Assembly (NCBI GenBank): GCA_018136815.1
Contig: CM030933.1
Span: forward strand, 3,211,144 to 3,275,143
DNA from: Isochrysis galbana
Lineage: Eukaryota; Haptophyta; Isochrysidales; Isochrysidaceae
Direction of reading: 5' to 3'
Length of the DNA: 64,000 bases
Every line of letters begins with the position of its first letter. The stretch's first letter is position 1. The position numbers and the translations under genes are program-made. Below are positions 22,217-32,650 of this stretch, piece by piece. Under the pieces are notes generated by a model. The model made no database searches. It was not told the origin of the DNA and saw only the letters and a list, made by a program, of their open reading frames with translations.

Positions 22217-22243
22217 CATGACCCTATCGTTTTACCGATAGTT
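21857..22243 (-). mobile_element. hAT-associated 'MERA' module, relic
   Basis: On the minus strand the palindrome CTATCGGTAAAACGATAG (22224-22241) lies 4 nt upstream of ATGGAGCGCGC (22219). The frame from it runs to 21857 (120 aa, Ala/Pro-rich, 'MERAPPPALAAAALAAM'), with a basic 'SPKRPRQDD' motif but no catalytic domain. It is the same start arrangement as at 17701, 44077, 47598 and 51068. Confidence 0.45.
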
Positions 22244-22832
22244 GACCTTTGCCGGGGAATGAGTACGGGATACACTGGAGGATATAGAATATACCGGAGG
22301 GAAAATCCGAGAGAGAAATACCGGAGGGTGAACAATATCGGCGGATATTACCCGGCAGAATATGTGTCAATATTGCTATGTGATGAGCGCTCACGACACT
22401 AGACGCGCCCTAGGCGTGCTGCAGAGCGGCGAAGAGAAGGGGGAGGGAGGGATCTCCACACCTAGTGCTTGTGCGGGCACCAACATTCAAAAAAAAATGC
22501 TGTGCCCAAATCCCGTGCGACACATAGCAATAGCATGGTGGCCTCCGCCAGCGCCAACCTATGGGCTTTGTCGTTGCGGACCTCCTGCACGCTAGATTGT
22601 AGATTGCCTTCAGCAAAGCGGATGCGCCACTTTGTACAATGACGGTAGGTACTTGGTGGTTGTGGCGACATCTGATATCTAATTGCTAGTTCCTAGCTCA
22701 CACTCACATATTGCAGCCCATATTCATTGTCGTCGGTTGCGTCGATGTGCGTGCCGTTTGTCGACTGGAAGAGCCGATGAGGCGGCAATGATGAGGCCAC
22801 GCGCATCGTGCTTCAACGGATTGCGGGCTATT
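22244..22832. other. intergenic region, no supported gene
   Basis: Includes a purine-rich stretch with ACCGGAGGG repeats (22288-22330). Frames on the minus strand (22410-22671) overlap in two registers and show no domain I recognise. Confidence 0.3.
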
Positions 22833-24272
22833 TTAGTATCCTAGGTCGCCGTCGAACTCGTCGAAAATCTGCAAATCATCCTCGACGTGCATGCCCCGTC
22901 CATCGACAACCCTAGACGCCGGAGTGATGCGCCGAGGCGGGCGAAAGCGCGCCGATGCGGGCGCTTTGCCTTGCACCATGTGCCCTCTCGGTACGGCGCC
23001 GATGGCCGTCTCACGCTGCGCAGTTGCGAAGCGAGTCCCAGGGCCCCTGATGGTAGAATCTGCAGCGAGCGGCGGTGCGTGGCGCTTGCAGCACACCACG
23101 GCGTCGTCGGGGTAGTGCCGTCTGCAGCAGTAACCCTCGTATGCCTCACCGCAACACTCGAGCACTTCCATCGAAGGTGAAGAGGAGCGAGCGACCACAG
23201 CGCGCGACTCGCTTTCAGGCTCGTGTGGTATGATGCCGCCGTGGCACCTGGCGACTGGACCAGCGAGCGGTTCGTCGTCCAGGAACCGACGCACATGACT
23301 GAACTTGGTGCCAGCAGCTCCGTAGCCGAGCCCACCTGGCGCCGCAAGCCCTAGGAATCCCACACCTACCTTGGCTGGATCGCGGATCTGAGAGGCGGGC
23401 TCGACAATCATCGAACCTTCGGGCCGCAGCGGCGCCTCTGCTAGCGCCCCAGCGGCAGGAACGATTGGCGCTGCCGCAGCGGCTGCCGCCACCGCGGCCT
23501 GTGTGACCTGCTGCCGAGCCACTTCCTTTTGAGGCTTCGTGAAGGGGCCCGTACGATTCGTCCGATTTCCCGCGGCGGAAGAGGCCAGAGCGAGCCGCGG
23601 AGCCGCGGATGGCACCGCGTTGGCGTGGTGAGCCATCGTCCCGGAGGCCGACCAGCGCGGAAGGCTACTGAACTTGGTGCCAGGCGCGCTGGCGCCTGTC
23701 CGCCTCGGGTCGATGCAGTGCGACGCCGGATGGACAAGCATTGAGTCCCGTGGCGCGCCCGGCTTGGCTCTACGCTGCGCTACGCGAGCCGCCGCGCGCA
23801 CCACCGCAGCCTTGGCCGCCGCCTCGACCTTGGCCATCTCCTCCGCGCGCCTGGTTGCAGCCTCAGCGTCGCCCCCTGCTGCCTTGCCCTCCTTCACAGC
23901 CACGGGCGCCGAGGCCGATGGGCTGTCAATCATCGCGTACTCCAAGAGCGCTCTGTTGAGTCTCTCTGTGAACTCCGCCGCCTTCTGCTGGATCTGCCAC
24001 GAGGCAGCGGCTGCGGCGTCAGCTTCCGCCTTGGCGGCGGCCCGCGCCTTCAGCCGTTCCTTTGCCTTGTGCTGCAACGCTCGCCCAGCACTCTCTGAGC
24101 GCCGAACGATGGAGTCAATCTCTCTCTGCCGCTCTGCCGCTGCTTCGTCCGTATGCGCTGCCTTGGCAGCCCGCTGGCGGAACCGCTCGAGCTGGAGGGC
24201 GTCAGCGCCGCGCTGCCGACGCTCCGAGCGCTCCGAGGCGGCCAAAGGGAGGGGAGGAGGCTCTGACGCCAT
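22833..24272 (-). CDS. Ala-rich coiled-coil protein with three GTxF repeat blocks, function unknown
   Basis: Single open frame. I chose the ATG at 24272 ('MASEPPPLPLAAS') because the open sequence further upstream is CT-tract translation (479 aa from this start). Residues about 20-200 are rich in Ala/Arg/Glu/Lys and should form a long helix or coiled coil. The rest has a repeated block. Block 1 is 'DSMLVHPASHCIDPRRTG' then 'APGTKFSSLPRW', block 2 is 'GSMIVEPASQIRDPAKVG' then 'AAGTKFSHVRRF', and block 3 is shorter, 'DSTIRGPGTRFATAQRE'. Between blocks 2 and 3 there is a Cys-rich patch ('LECCGEAYEGYCCRRHY', 'AVVCCKRH') that could bind metal. The tail is acidic. Spaced S-x-I/V-x-x-P and GTKF motifs resemble short linear repeats of microtubule-associated or axonemal proteins, but this is only an impression. 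Confidence 0.6.
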   Translation of the reverse strand: MASEPPPLPLAASERSERRQRGADALQLERFRQRAAKAAHTDEAAAERQREIDSIVRRSESAGRALQHKAKERLKARAAAKAEADAAAAASWQIQQKAAEFTERLNRALLEYAMIDSPSASAPVAVKEGKAAGGDAEAATRRAEEMAKVEAAAKAAVVRAAARVAQRRAKPGAPRDSMLVHPASHCIDPRRTGASAPGTKFSSLPRWSASGTMAHHANAVPSAAPRLALASSAAGNRTNRTGPFTKPQKEVARQQVTQAAVAAAAAAAPIVPAAGALAEAPLRPEGSMIVEPASQIRDPAKVGVGFLGLAAPGGLGYGAAGTKFSHVRRFLDDEPLAGPVARCHGGIIPHEPESESRAVVARSSSPSMEVLECCGEAYEGYCCRRHYPDDAVVCCKRHAPPLAADSTIRGPGTRFATAQRETAIGAVPRGHMVQGKAPASARFRPPRRITPASRVVDGRGMHVEDDLQIFDEFDGDLGY

Positions 24273-24544
24273 CGAGAGAGAGGGGGGGGGCGGGCGGGGG
24301 GAAGATTTAAAGATACCTCGTCTTCTGAAGGAGTTCACAGAGATGTTGTTCTCTTCCTTTTCTCTTATTCCTGGGTTTGAGAGAATTCTTACTTTTCTTT
24401 TCTCTTCTGAGAGAGGAGGCGGAAGAAGGAACACTGACTACTACTATGAGTACTACTAGTAGTACTATTCTATTCCTGGTGATAGAGAGTGGCGGCGGCC
24501 GACACATAGACATAAACAGACAACAAAGGAAAGCCTAAATGCCT

Positions 24545-24800
24545 GAATATAGCCTCTGCTCCTGATCAGGGGGGCCAGGGGAGGAGGGGTTGGTCAGAGT
24601 GAGAAGCAGGCCAACGCGGGCCGGGGCGTGCATTCTGTGCCTGCTGACTCTCAGGGAGATTTTGAGCCTGAGCAGTCTGGGTGAGTCCCCCCTGCATGCC
24701 AAGTGCCAAGAGGCAGCGCAGGGGGGTGGATGGTTCTCGCCCCCCATGAGGGGGGTCGAGAGGGGGGGAGGGGGCGCGAGGCCCCCCTCCATGGCAACTA
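24545..24800 (-). repeat. dispersed repeat family A, copy
   Basis: Reverse complement shares CCAACCCCTCCTCCCC, GGCCCCCCTGATCAGGA and the C-rich/ATGG end block with 4185-4560. It is diverged and shorter than the first copy. No coding frame is supported. Confidence 0.5.
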
Positions 24801-24979
24801 ATCATAAGATTAGTGGGGTAGAGGTACCTATAGCTCAATTTTTTTAATATTCTTACCGCACTCGCGGCGAATGGAACACGGCCGAGAGGTCCCGTCCTCG
24901 ACCACACCATCCTCCGGTCCTTCCATCGCGGCAACTGCAAGAGGGTGCCGAGACATGCGCGGTCGGTCGTGTAGAGACA

Positions 24980-25625
24980 CGGGCGGCTACGTAAGAGTCC
25001 CCGACAGCGAGGGTGAGGCGGCTACCGCTGCCGCCGCCGTGGGAGTAGTCGATGCAGGCACGGTGACGTGAGCCTCCAGAAAATCGAAAATCGTTTCCCA
25101 GAAGCCAAAAGCAGCATGGGGGCTCCCTCGACTACGAGGAAGCGGTGGCGAAATTCGACTGAGGAGAGCGAGAAAACGAGGGTAGCAAAGCTCCTCACGC
25201 GGAGAGGATTGATTGCCATTTGCCATCCAGCCCCACGACGGCCGGCCGTGCGGCGGCGCGCTCCCATGCGACGCAGGGTAACTTCGTCAGCAACTCGGAC
25301 GTCACAACGGACGGGCCTGCTCCGGTGTCTGCCAACGTTTTATCGACGGTGAGAGCGGCGTCCACCACGTAGCGCGCAGGACCGCTCGTGGAGCGGCGGC
25401 ACACCACGAGGTCGCGCACATAAAGGCAATGGCGGGGGTAGAGAGAGGCTCCTCCGCGTGTCGACCATCGACCGGGCAGCCACTTCCCGGGTCACCGATG
25501 GCCGACGATTGCGGGCTCGAGCGGGTAACGCTCCGCGGGCACCAAGGCGACAAAGCAGGCGAGGCAGGCAGGAAGAAACGCCGCGGGGCACGAAAAGAGC
25601 GCGGGTCAGCCGGTCAGTCCCTATA
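24980..25625 (-). mobile_element. fossil fragment of a Ty3-type LTR retrotransposon (protease region)
   Basis: Minus-strand translation shows 'MRDLVVCRR', 'LADTGAGPSVVTSELL' and 'LVFSLS'/'APMLLL' motifs in the same order as the protease region of the complete-looking element at 30977-42355, so it derives from a related family. Only this part is present, and it is degraded and broken. No LTR was seen next to it. It is older than the large element because it is visibly diverged. Confidence 0.65.
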
Positions 25626-25799
25626 ACCTTAGTTAGAGGGTCGGTTGCGCACGTGCCCTCGCCTCCGTTGTCTCCACCTCCTCGATTTCACCCGCCAACA
25701 TTGCTTCCATCACCACCCCCACCTTCCCCATCGCCTCCGCTGTTTCCACCCGAGCCACTACAATCTACAATCATTGCCACTGTGCGAAACCCCTGAGCC

Positions 25800-26188
25800 C
25801 TGAGGCTCCTAGAGCCTAGAGGCCAGCTCAAGGGGCAGAGGAGCAAAGGGCAGGCTGGGGCTGGGCCATGGCTTCCCCTGCCTATCCCTCGCTGGCGCTC
25901 CTGAGCCTTTGGGGCCCCCACGCGGCACCCGTCTGCCTGTCGACCAGGGAGGGGGGGGGGGTTGGAGCGATGGGCGATGGGTTGGCCACGACGGGCCAAG
26001 CGACGAGCGAACTAGGCGTGCCTGTCAGTGGGAGAGTGGGTCAGCAGGGCAGTGTGCTCCTGGCAAGCCATCACGCATGCCAGTAGGATGGGTGGTTCCC
26101 TCCCCACGGCAGGGGAGGGGTGGAGAGCGGGGGGGGGGGGGAGGGGGATCGTGCCCGCCACGTGTGAACCAACGTATAAACTTAGTTG
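25800..26188 (-). repeat. dispersed repeat family A, near full-length copy in inverse orientation
   Basis: Reverse complement runs CAACTAAGTTTATACG, the C-rich block, CAGGAGCACACTGCCCTGCT, GACAGGCACGCCTAGTTCG and GGAGCGCCAGCGAGGGA, in the same order as 4185-4560 on the plus strand. It is roughly 75-80 percent similar by eye. It shows that the family is dispersed and not part of a single gene. Confidence 0.7.
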
Positions 26189-26308
26189 GTACCTGGTACC
26201 TAGCTACTAGCTAGTATCTAGTAGGTGTTAGCCCAGAATCCAGAATCTTTAGATGTCTTTTCTAACTTAGTTTTGCGGCGAAAATTTGAGTAATTTAGTA
26301 TCGCTGCT

Positions 26309-29300
26309 CTACTCATCGACGACCCACGCTGACCTAGGCTCGGGGAGATCCACAAGCCTTTTCAATGGCTGAACCGTCCCGACGCCTCGACGGCGTCCGG
26401 GAGTACTGTGGGCGCCCGACTGCGCCTTGCGTAGTCCGCAGGAGCCCGATGCCCGGCGGGCCGAATCGGATGGGAGCACCTTGCGCGGATTGACCGAGCT
26501 ATCAATCGAGAGGGACTCAACATCAGCATTTTGCGGCCTTGCCGGTGGTAGCACGAGCGGACCCGGGACGCTGCTCCGCGCATTCGATAGCTTGGGCGCC
26601 TCGCGCATCCCCCCCGAAATAGGGCGTCGGTCGGAGCGGGAGCAGCTACCCGTCACACTAGGGAGCGAGGGAGGCGGGCGCCGCGCGCTTGTGGAGCTCA
26701 TTCGCGGCGTGGACACAAGCCTGCTTGGGGTCTCGTCGCAAGGAAGGACCTCCCGAGGGTGAGAGCGCCCCCGCTGCAAGTTTTCGTCCATATCATCGAG
26801 CTGCGCATCGCTGCGGGCCGACCTTGAGGGCAACGAGGAGACAAGCTGCGATTCGGAGACACGGCGCATCCGCTCGCGCATGATAATAGGGCTCACTGAG
26901 CCCTCCCTCGAGAGCAAGGCGAGCGAGGAGTTCGAGTCGTGGGTGATCATCGACGCCGGCAGCTCGGCGGCCTGCTCCTCGAGCTCACTGTCCACGCAAC
27001 CCTCTTCGCCAAAATTGTTGCGCAGCTGCCCCTCCTCGTCGTCCTCCTCAACGCGCTCCGACATTCGCACGGTGAAGCGGATGGAGGGGTCCCGGATGGT
27101 GACGGCGGTGTCGGCGTGGCGGAGTGAGCGCCTAATGCTACCTTCCTCGTCGGCAACCGGCTGCGCCACCTTGAAGTCGAAGCCATGCATGCTGATTCGG
27201 CCGCTACCTTGCGGGCGAGCGGGCCGCTGCAGCGTGGGCATTTTAGCATCGAACTCCTCACTAGAGTCGGCCGACGGGTCGGGCAGTGCGCCAGCGAAGG
27301 GCTGCAGGTTGAGAGCGGACAGCCGCGGGTGGAGGATATCCGTGTTCATGCGCTCGCATACCCTCCTCGCCTGTGCGGCCGCCTCCTGTTCGGCTTCACC
27401 ACCCGAGCAGCTTGCATTCGCGAGTAGCGGCTTGCGCAACTCGCGGAAGACGTGGCCCCACGCGGCCGACTCGCGCTCGCCAAGAAGGGTGTGCGCGCTG
27501 ACCAGGTCGCGGACAAGCCGCGAGCCCGCCTCGCTCGCATCTGCCTTGCGCGCGAGGCCGGCGTCCACAAACGCTTGCAGGCACAGCGGCAACAAGGCGG
27601 CGACGGTCGATGCGGAGGCGTCCGCCGGCTGTGAGAGCTCCTGCGTCAGGGCGCGGAGCGCCGTGACATCATCATTGGGGTGCGCGCCAGCCTGTTGCCG
27701 ATAGGCATCACGCGCCGCCTCAACCACCTGTCTAGGCAACGCGCAGGGTGGCCGTACGGCATACAACGCAGCGATGACTGTTTCAGCCAGCTCGTCCACC
27801 CATCGGGCCGTTTCCTGCTTGCTGACCAGTGCGCGCGCCGGCGACTCCGGTGTGACCCCCGAGGTCGAGCTGGCCGAGGCGTCGGCCTGATCGAGCTCGC
27901 GCGCGCGCAGCCCTTCAAAGTCGGAGACGATTGCAAGTGCCACGGTGGAAGCCTGCACGCTCACGCGCTTCGACCCGTCAGCGTCTTGGAGGAAGTACGA
28001 CTGGAGGCGGGTGAGGCGGCAATCGCCGCCTTGCTCCTTGCGGAGCGAGGCGCGCCGCTTCTCGACAGTTCGTAGCCGTTTGCGACGCAGGAAGAGCAAA
28101 CAAAAGACGGTCGCGATGATGGCCATAGCGGCGGCCACGACTATGACGATCACGCCTACAGTGGTCCGGAAGAAGCTAGCGCGCTTCGCCTCTTCCGACG
28201 ACAGCGCTGAGGCAGCGGCGGCTGTCTGCAGGTCGGTGTACGGGGCCGCGATGCTGCCAATGGCGGTGTACACGTCGGCGTCGGTGGCTCCGACGGCCCA
28301 GCCGGCGTCATCGCGGATGGCGCCCGACCGCGCGCGCACAGTTACCTGCTCATCGCCAGTCGCGCCGTCTGTCAGCACCAGTGCAACCGCCACCCGCCAG
28401 GCGCCATCCTCCTGCGTCCTGCGCCGAGCAGCCTCAGCAACGGTGTACACCGACGCGAGTCTCGCCACGCCACCTTCGACCCCGATTTCCAGGTCGGAGC
28501 CACTGAGGGTACCGCTGCTGCTAGTGCTATACACCGCCTCAGAGAAACCGACGACTACGACGGCGCTCGCCGAGCCCTCGCACCCGTAAGTATCAGCGCA
28601 AGCGTAGGGCTCGGATTTCACGATGTAGGCCGAGGAGATCTCGGGCGCCGAGCAGTCAACGAGCTCGGCGCTGGCACTGAAGGCGCCCATCGCGCCGTGC
28701 ACTGGCGAGTTGACGACATCGGCCGCGTAAGCCACAGTGAGAAACGCACCCGTTGTGTGCGTCGGAACCCTCCACGCTAGGTTGTACACGCCGACCTCTT
28801 CTGCATGCACCGAGACGGTCACGTTTGCGGCGTCAATTGCAACATCATCGACGCTGAGCGAGAGGTCACTCGGGCGTAGGTCGCGCCCCGAGGCGCCGAC
28901 ACTCACCCACGCACCACCAAAGTCGAGCGTGGCCGGTGCGCTATACCTCCACGATGGCACGCTTGTCCCGCTAATGCTGAGGCACGGTTGTGCGCGCAAA
29001 AGGGGCACGTACGGCGGCGGTCTAGGAGACGGGGGCGGGAAAGGGGATAGGCTGGGCGACGGCAGGGGTGGGCTCGGTGATGGGGATGGTGGGGGCGGCG
29101 GCAGCGGCGGACTGGGGCTCGAAGGAGGTCGCAGCGGCGGCTGTAGGGGAGAGGGCGGCGGCAGCGGTGGTGGATTAGTGGGCGGCGGAGGCGGCGCCGC
29201 GGGGGGCGGCGGCGGCGGTGGTGGCGGCGCGGGCGGCGGCGGCGCGGGCGGCGGCGGCGGGGGCGGCGGCGGCGAGGGGGGAGGCGTGGGCGGCGGCGGT

Positions 29301-30790
29301 GAGGGCGAGGGGGGAGGTGACGAGGGCGGCGGACTAGGCGGCGGTGACATTGGAGGCGGCGGCGAGGGCGGCGGTGGCGGTGGCGAGGGCGGCGGCGGCG
29401 AGGGGGGAGGCGTGGGCGGCGGCGGTGAGGGCGAGGGGGGAGGTGACGAGGGCGGCGCACTGGGCGGCGGTGACGTTGGAGGCGGCGGCGAGGGCGGCGG
29501 TGGCGAGGGCGAGGGTGGCGGCGGCGAGGGGGGAGGCGTGGGCGGCGGCGCTGAGGGCGAGGGGGGAGGTGGCGAGGGCGGCGGACTGGGCGGCGGCGGC
29601 GAGGGCGACGGGGGAGGTGGCGAGGGCGGCGGACTGGGTGGTGGGAAGGGGGGCGCCGCTGGGGGCGGCGGTGTTGGCGGCGGCTCAGGTGGCACGCCGG
29701 GCGGCGGCGCGGGGGCGGGCGAGGCTGGACTCGGTGGTACTGACGGCGGCAGCGCAGGCGCAGGCGACGCTGGCAGTGGCGAGGGCGAGGGCGGCAAGAG
29801 CGGCGGACTAGGCTGCGGGGGGAGCGGCAGCGGACTAGGCTGCGGGGGGAGCGGCGGCGGACTAGGCTGCGGGGGCAGCGGCGGCGGGCTGGGCTGCGGG
29901 GGCAGCGGCGGCGGCTGGGGTCTAGGCGGCAGCGAGGGTGGCCGCGAGGGCAGCGGTGGCAACGAGGGCAACGGGGGTAGCGGGAAGGGGGCCTGCGGTG
30001 GCGATGGCGATGGCTGCACTTGCGGCAATGGTGGCGTCGCGGGCGGCAACGGCTGCACAGGCGCTCTCGGCGTAGGCGGCTGCGCGGGCAGCGGTACGGC
30101 GGGTGGAAGCGGTGGTGGGAGCGGCGGCGAGGGCGGCGGTGAGGGCGGCGGCGGCTCGCCGGGTGGCGAGGGTGGCGAGGGCGGCGGCGCTGGCGGCGCT
30201 GGCGGCGAGGGCGGCGAGGGCGGCTGAGGCGGAGGCGCGGGCGGGTCGGGCGGGCACCACATGGTGCCAGTATAGCAATTACCCGCCACGTTGGTATTGC
30301 GCGAGGGTCCCGGAAAGACGTCGCCGATGGACTGGGCCCAGAAGCAGCCGTCGGCCTCGACGTCGACAGATACGACACGCGCGCGGGGCGCCAGGATGCT
30401 CGGCCCCCAGTTGGTGCTGCTGCGGCCATCTAAACACGTTCGGGTCATGCATACTGTGCCCTCGCCAGTGAAAACAACAAGCGTTTTGCCACCGTCGGTG
30501 GCAGATGAGAGGGGTGCAACGTCAGTCGTGCAGTAGGACACGTGGCATGTGTTATCATTGCCGATCGCGAGCGTGCCCCCCTGGTTGATGGTGTACACAT
30601 AGTGACCACCGGCCTCCGCGCAGCCGGCTGAGCCGCAGTGTGACAGCTTGTCGCCCAGCCAGATGAAGTCGGACCAGTCAAACTCTGGATTGATGGAGCG
30701 GTAGCCCTCGCCTCCCAAGTTCCACGAGCCAGGGTCGGTAATGTCGGTCGCGCCTAGATAGGACTGGATGCCAGTCGCGCCCTTGTTGAT
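26309..30790 (-). CDS. single-pass membrane protein with proline-rich (SPP) ectodomain (5' partial)
   Basis: One long exon, open from a likely acceptor (CCCTCTCCAG|ATC) at 30790 to a stop at 26309-26311; 1493 aa are visible. In protein order it has an N-terminal Cys-containing globular part ('YLGATDITDPGSW', 'GDKLSHCGSAGC', 'TRTCLDG'). Next is about 400 residues of SPPPP/PPSPP (about 30240-29020), like hydroxyproline-rich matrix proteins of algae, and then an Ig-like or cadherin-like part ('PCLSISGTSVPSW', about 28990-28230). A clear transmembrane helix ('VGVIVIVVAAAMAIIATVF', about 28165-28105) is followed by a basic stop-transfer 'LRRKRLRTVEKRR' and a Ser/Arg/Glu-rich cytoplasmic tail of about 590 aa. 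I infer a type I surface protein anchoring wall or scale matrix to the cytoplasm. The signal peptide and first exon(s) should lie towards the gap at 30877. No enzyme domain was recognised in the tail. Confidence 0.75.
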   Translation of the reverse strand: MNKGATGIQSYLGATDITDPGSWNLGGEGYRSINPEFDWSDFIWLGDKLSHCGSAGCAEAGGHYVYTINQGGTLAIGNDNTCHVSYCTTDVAPLSSATDGGKTLVVFTGEGTVCMTRTCLDGRSSTNWGPSILAPRARVVSVDVEADGCFWAQSIGDVFPGPSRNTNVAGNCYTGTMWCPPDPPAPPPQPPSPPSPPAPPAPPPSPPSPPGEPPPPSPPPSPPLPPPLPPAVPLPAQPPTPRAPVQPLPPATPPLPQVQPSPSPPQAPFPLPPLPSLPPLPSRPPSLPPRPQPPPLPPQPSPPPLPPQPSPPPLPPQPSPLPLPPQPSPPLLPPSPSPLPASPAPALPPSVPPSPASPAPAPPPGVPPEPPPTPPPPAAPPFPPPSPPPSPPPPSPSPPPPSPPPSPPPPSPSAPPPTPPPSPPPPSPSPPPPSPPPPTSPPPSAPPSSPPPSPSPPPPTPPPSPPPPSPPPPPPSPPPPMSPPPSPPPSSPPPSPSPPPPTPPPSPPPPPPPPPAPPPPAPPPPPPPPPAAPPPPPTNPPPLPPPSPLQPPLRPPSSPSPPLPPPPPSPSPSPPLPSPSLSPFPPPSPRPPPYVPLLRAQPCLSISGTSVPSWRYSAPATLDFGGAWVSVGASGRDLRPSDLSLSVDDVAIDAANVTVSVHAEEVGVYNLAWRVPTHTTGAFLTVAYAADVVNSPVHGAMGAFSASAELVDCSAPEISSAYIVKSEPYACADTYGCEGSASAVVVVGFSEAVYSTSSSGTLSGSDLEIGVEGGVARLASVYTVAEAARRRTQEDGAWRVAVALVLTDGATGDEQVTVRARSGAIRDDAGWAVGATDADVYTAIGSIAAPYTDLQTAAAASALSSEEAKRASFFRTTVGVIVIVVAAAMAIIATVFCLLFLRRKRLRTVEKRRASLRKEQGGDCRLTRLQSYFLQDADGSKRVSVQASTVALAIVSDFEGLRARELDQADASASSTSGVTPESPARALVSKQETARWVDELAETVIAALYAVRPPCALPRQVVEAARDAYRQQAGAHPNDDVTALRALTQELSQPADASASTVAALLPLCLQAFVDAGLARKADASEAGSRLVRDLVSAHTLLGERESAAWGHVFRELRKPLLANASCSGGEAEQEAAAQARRVCERMNTDILHPRLSALNLQPFAGALPDPSADSSEEFDAKMPTLQRPARPQGSGRISMHGFDFKVAQPVADEEGSIRRSLRHADTAVTIRDPSIRFTVRMSERVEEDDEEGQLRNNFGEEGCVDSELEEQAAELPASMITHDSNSSLALLSREGSVSPIIMRERMRRVSESQLVSSLPSRSARSDAQLDDMDENLQRGRSHPREVLPCDETPSRLVSTPRMSSTSARRPPPSLPSVTGSCSRSDRRPISGGMREAPKLSNARSSVPGPLVLPPARPQNADVESLSIDSSVNPRKVLPSDSARRASGSCGLRKAQSGAHSTPGRRRGVGTVQPLKRLVDLPEPRSAWVVDE

Positions 30791-30876
30791 CTGGAGAGGG
30801 CCGGCGCAGTTCGGGTGGGACAGGGGTCACAACATGGGGTGCGTCCCGTGCCTCACCGTCCACGCCACTTCTCTTT

Positions 30877-30976
30877 NNNNNNNNNNNNNNNNNNNNNNNN
30901 NNNNNNNNNNNNNNNNNNNNNNNNNNNNNNNNNNNNNNNNNNNNNNNNNNNNNNNNNNNNNNNNNNNNNNNNNNNN
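30877..30976. other. assembly gap (100 N)
   Basis: A scaffold gap that removes the 5' exons of the proline-rich membrane gene and the left end of the LTR element. The left flanking target sequence of that element therefore cannot be read. Confidence 0.99.
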
Positions 30977-32002
30977 AACAACGACGACAAACGAGCTGAG
31001 AACAACAGGATACACCGACTCACGAAACACACCGCGAATCATTCACCCAAACCAAGCAAATTATCAAGCAACCGCGACCCCAAATCACCGATAACTCAAA
31101 CACGTCGCGAGAGACGGAGAGAGAGAGCGAGAGAGAGAGAGACTCCGCAGCGACGGCCGGAGCGTGTCTCCGTTGTAACTTCCCACGTAGCGGAGAGTCC
31201 GAAGGGGAGCGTCATGTCGCGCGACCACGGCGATCACTTTGGATACAGATCGCAACGAGATATCTTCACGACAGAGAAATCTTGCCGTTGAGCGTGAACC
31301 TTCTAGACGCTTCTAACGAACAACCTGAGTAGCAACCAAGGGGAAGAAACACCAAAGGGGCCAAGGCTTGCATGTAGCTTGCATCAAGGGGGAAAGATTC
31401 CCTCACCTAGGAAGCGAACCTACCACCGATCTCCAAGGGGAGATGGCAAATTAAACCTCAAATCTCGAGCGGCTAGAGCAACCGACTCGCTCGCCAAAAC
31501 CTTGACCGAGAAGAAAGAAGCAAGGACCTACAAGCCAAGGGTAGCGGACCTAGGGAATGTGAGAGGAAATTTCCGAACGCCAAGACGAACGCCAAACGCT
31601 GGAAGACAACGAAACCCTAACCAGCGCTAAACAAAACCTACGACGAACAGGCCTGGACGACAACGAAAGTTAGCAAGTCCCAAGAAAGAACCGGAACCCA
31701 ACAAGAAACAACAAGCCTTGCAAGAAGCTAAACAAGCCTTCACAAGGTAACTGAGAGCCTGAGACAAGCGCGCAGCGAGTGACAGGCGACCTGGCTCCTT
31801 TGGGTCAAGATTACCCGAAAGGAGGAAACCTGGAATCTAGACCTGACAAACAGGCTAGAAGGAACGAAACAAGAACTCGAATTCTAGATCGCTAGGGACG
31901 AACCCTACCAACCTAGATGTACCTGAGCTTCACCGTGTGCCGCACGGCGAAGGACCTGGAAACAAGAGCCTGGAAATCGCATCATCTAGGATGAATGCGA
32001 CA
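30977..32002 (-). repeat. LTR, coding-sense 3' copy (truncated by gap)
   Basis: Matches 41328-42355 nearly base for base, differing by a small number of mostly one-base indels. The outer end is hidden in the gap. Its inner edge (coding-sense start) at 32002 is set by the end of similarity and the adjacent G-rich tract. Confidence 0.9.
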
Positions 32003-32489
32003 CCCCCCGACTAAGATCGAGACGTCTCCCGATGTCGAGCGGTGAACCTGGAAACAGAGACCTGGAAACTGGAACCTGAGCTGACCAGAGGTCAGAATCG
32101 GAACAAGAAGCAACGGAACATAGCGAGCGAAAACGTGGAGACAAGAACACCCTTTGGATCCAAAGCGAGCACGAAATCGGCGGCTTAGCGCGGCGGCCTC
32201 TTTCGTACGCACTGCCCCACCCACTTCTCCCTTTTACAGGAGCTTTGCTCGGGTGTTGCGCCGGGTGTAGAGCGCAGGCAGCACGCGTTCATCACCTCCA
32301 TGATTCGCTCTTGAACTCGGAGCCCTAGCCGAGGCGTGGGCTAGCCTAGAGGACGGGTCCCTTACCCAAGACATGGGATCAACGAGAATGGAGCCTGGAT
32401 CGAGTGCGCGAAGACGGCGCATCGAGAACGAGAGGAAGAGGAGTATTCCTGGCCGACGAAGAAGTTGCTTCCGGGGACTCAACATCTTC

Positions 32490-32650
32490 TGGACAAGTCT
32501 CTTCGACGGAGCGATCATAATCATCAAGCAAATCAGAACAACGACGGAGCAACTCGGAACGAGGCTCCCAGGTGGCTCCTCGAATAGAATAGCCACGCCA
32601 CTTCACGAGGTACTCGATAGAATCGCCATGGCTACGACGATCGAGCAACT
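32490..32650 (-). other. chromodomain part of the LTR element
   Basis: Encodes 'EYLVKWRGYSIRGATWEP', a textbook chromodomain core. In chromoviruses this module follows the integrase and is thought to steer insertion to particular chromatin. It sits directly after the integrase end of the pol region, as expected for the family. Confidence 0.85.

Noticed and set aside
28737-30227. Long Gly-rich frame on the plus strand
   Set aside because: Exact antisense of the proline-rich linker of the minus-strand membrane protein; low-complexity shadow.
30768-31291. Frames that read across the N gap
   Set aside because: Translation through N has no meaning; the flanks are the LTR and the membrane gene.
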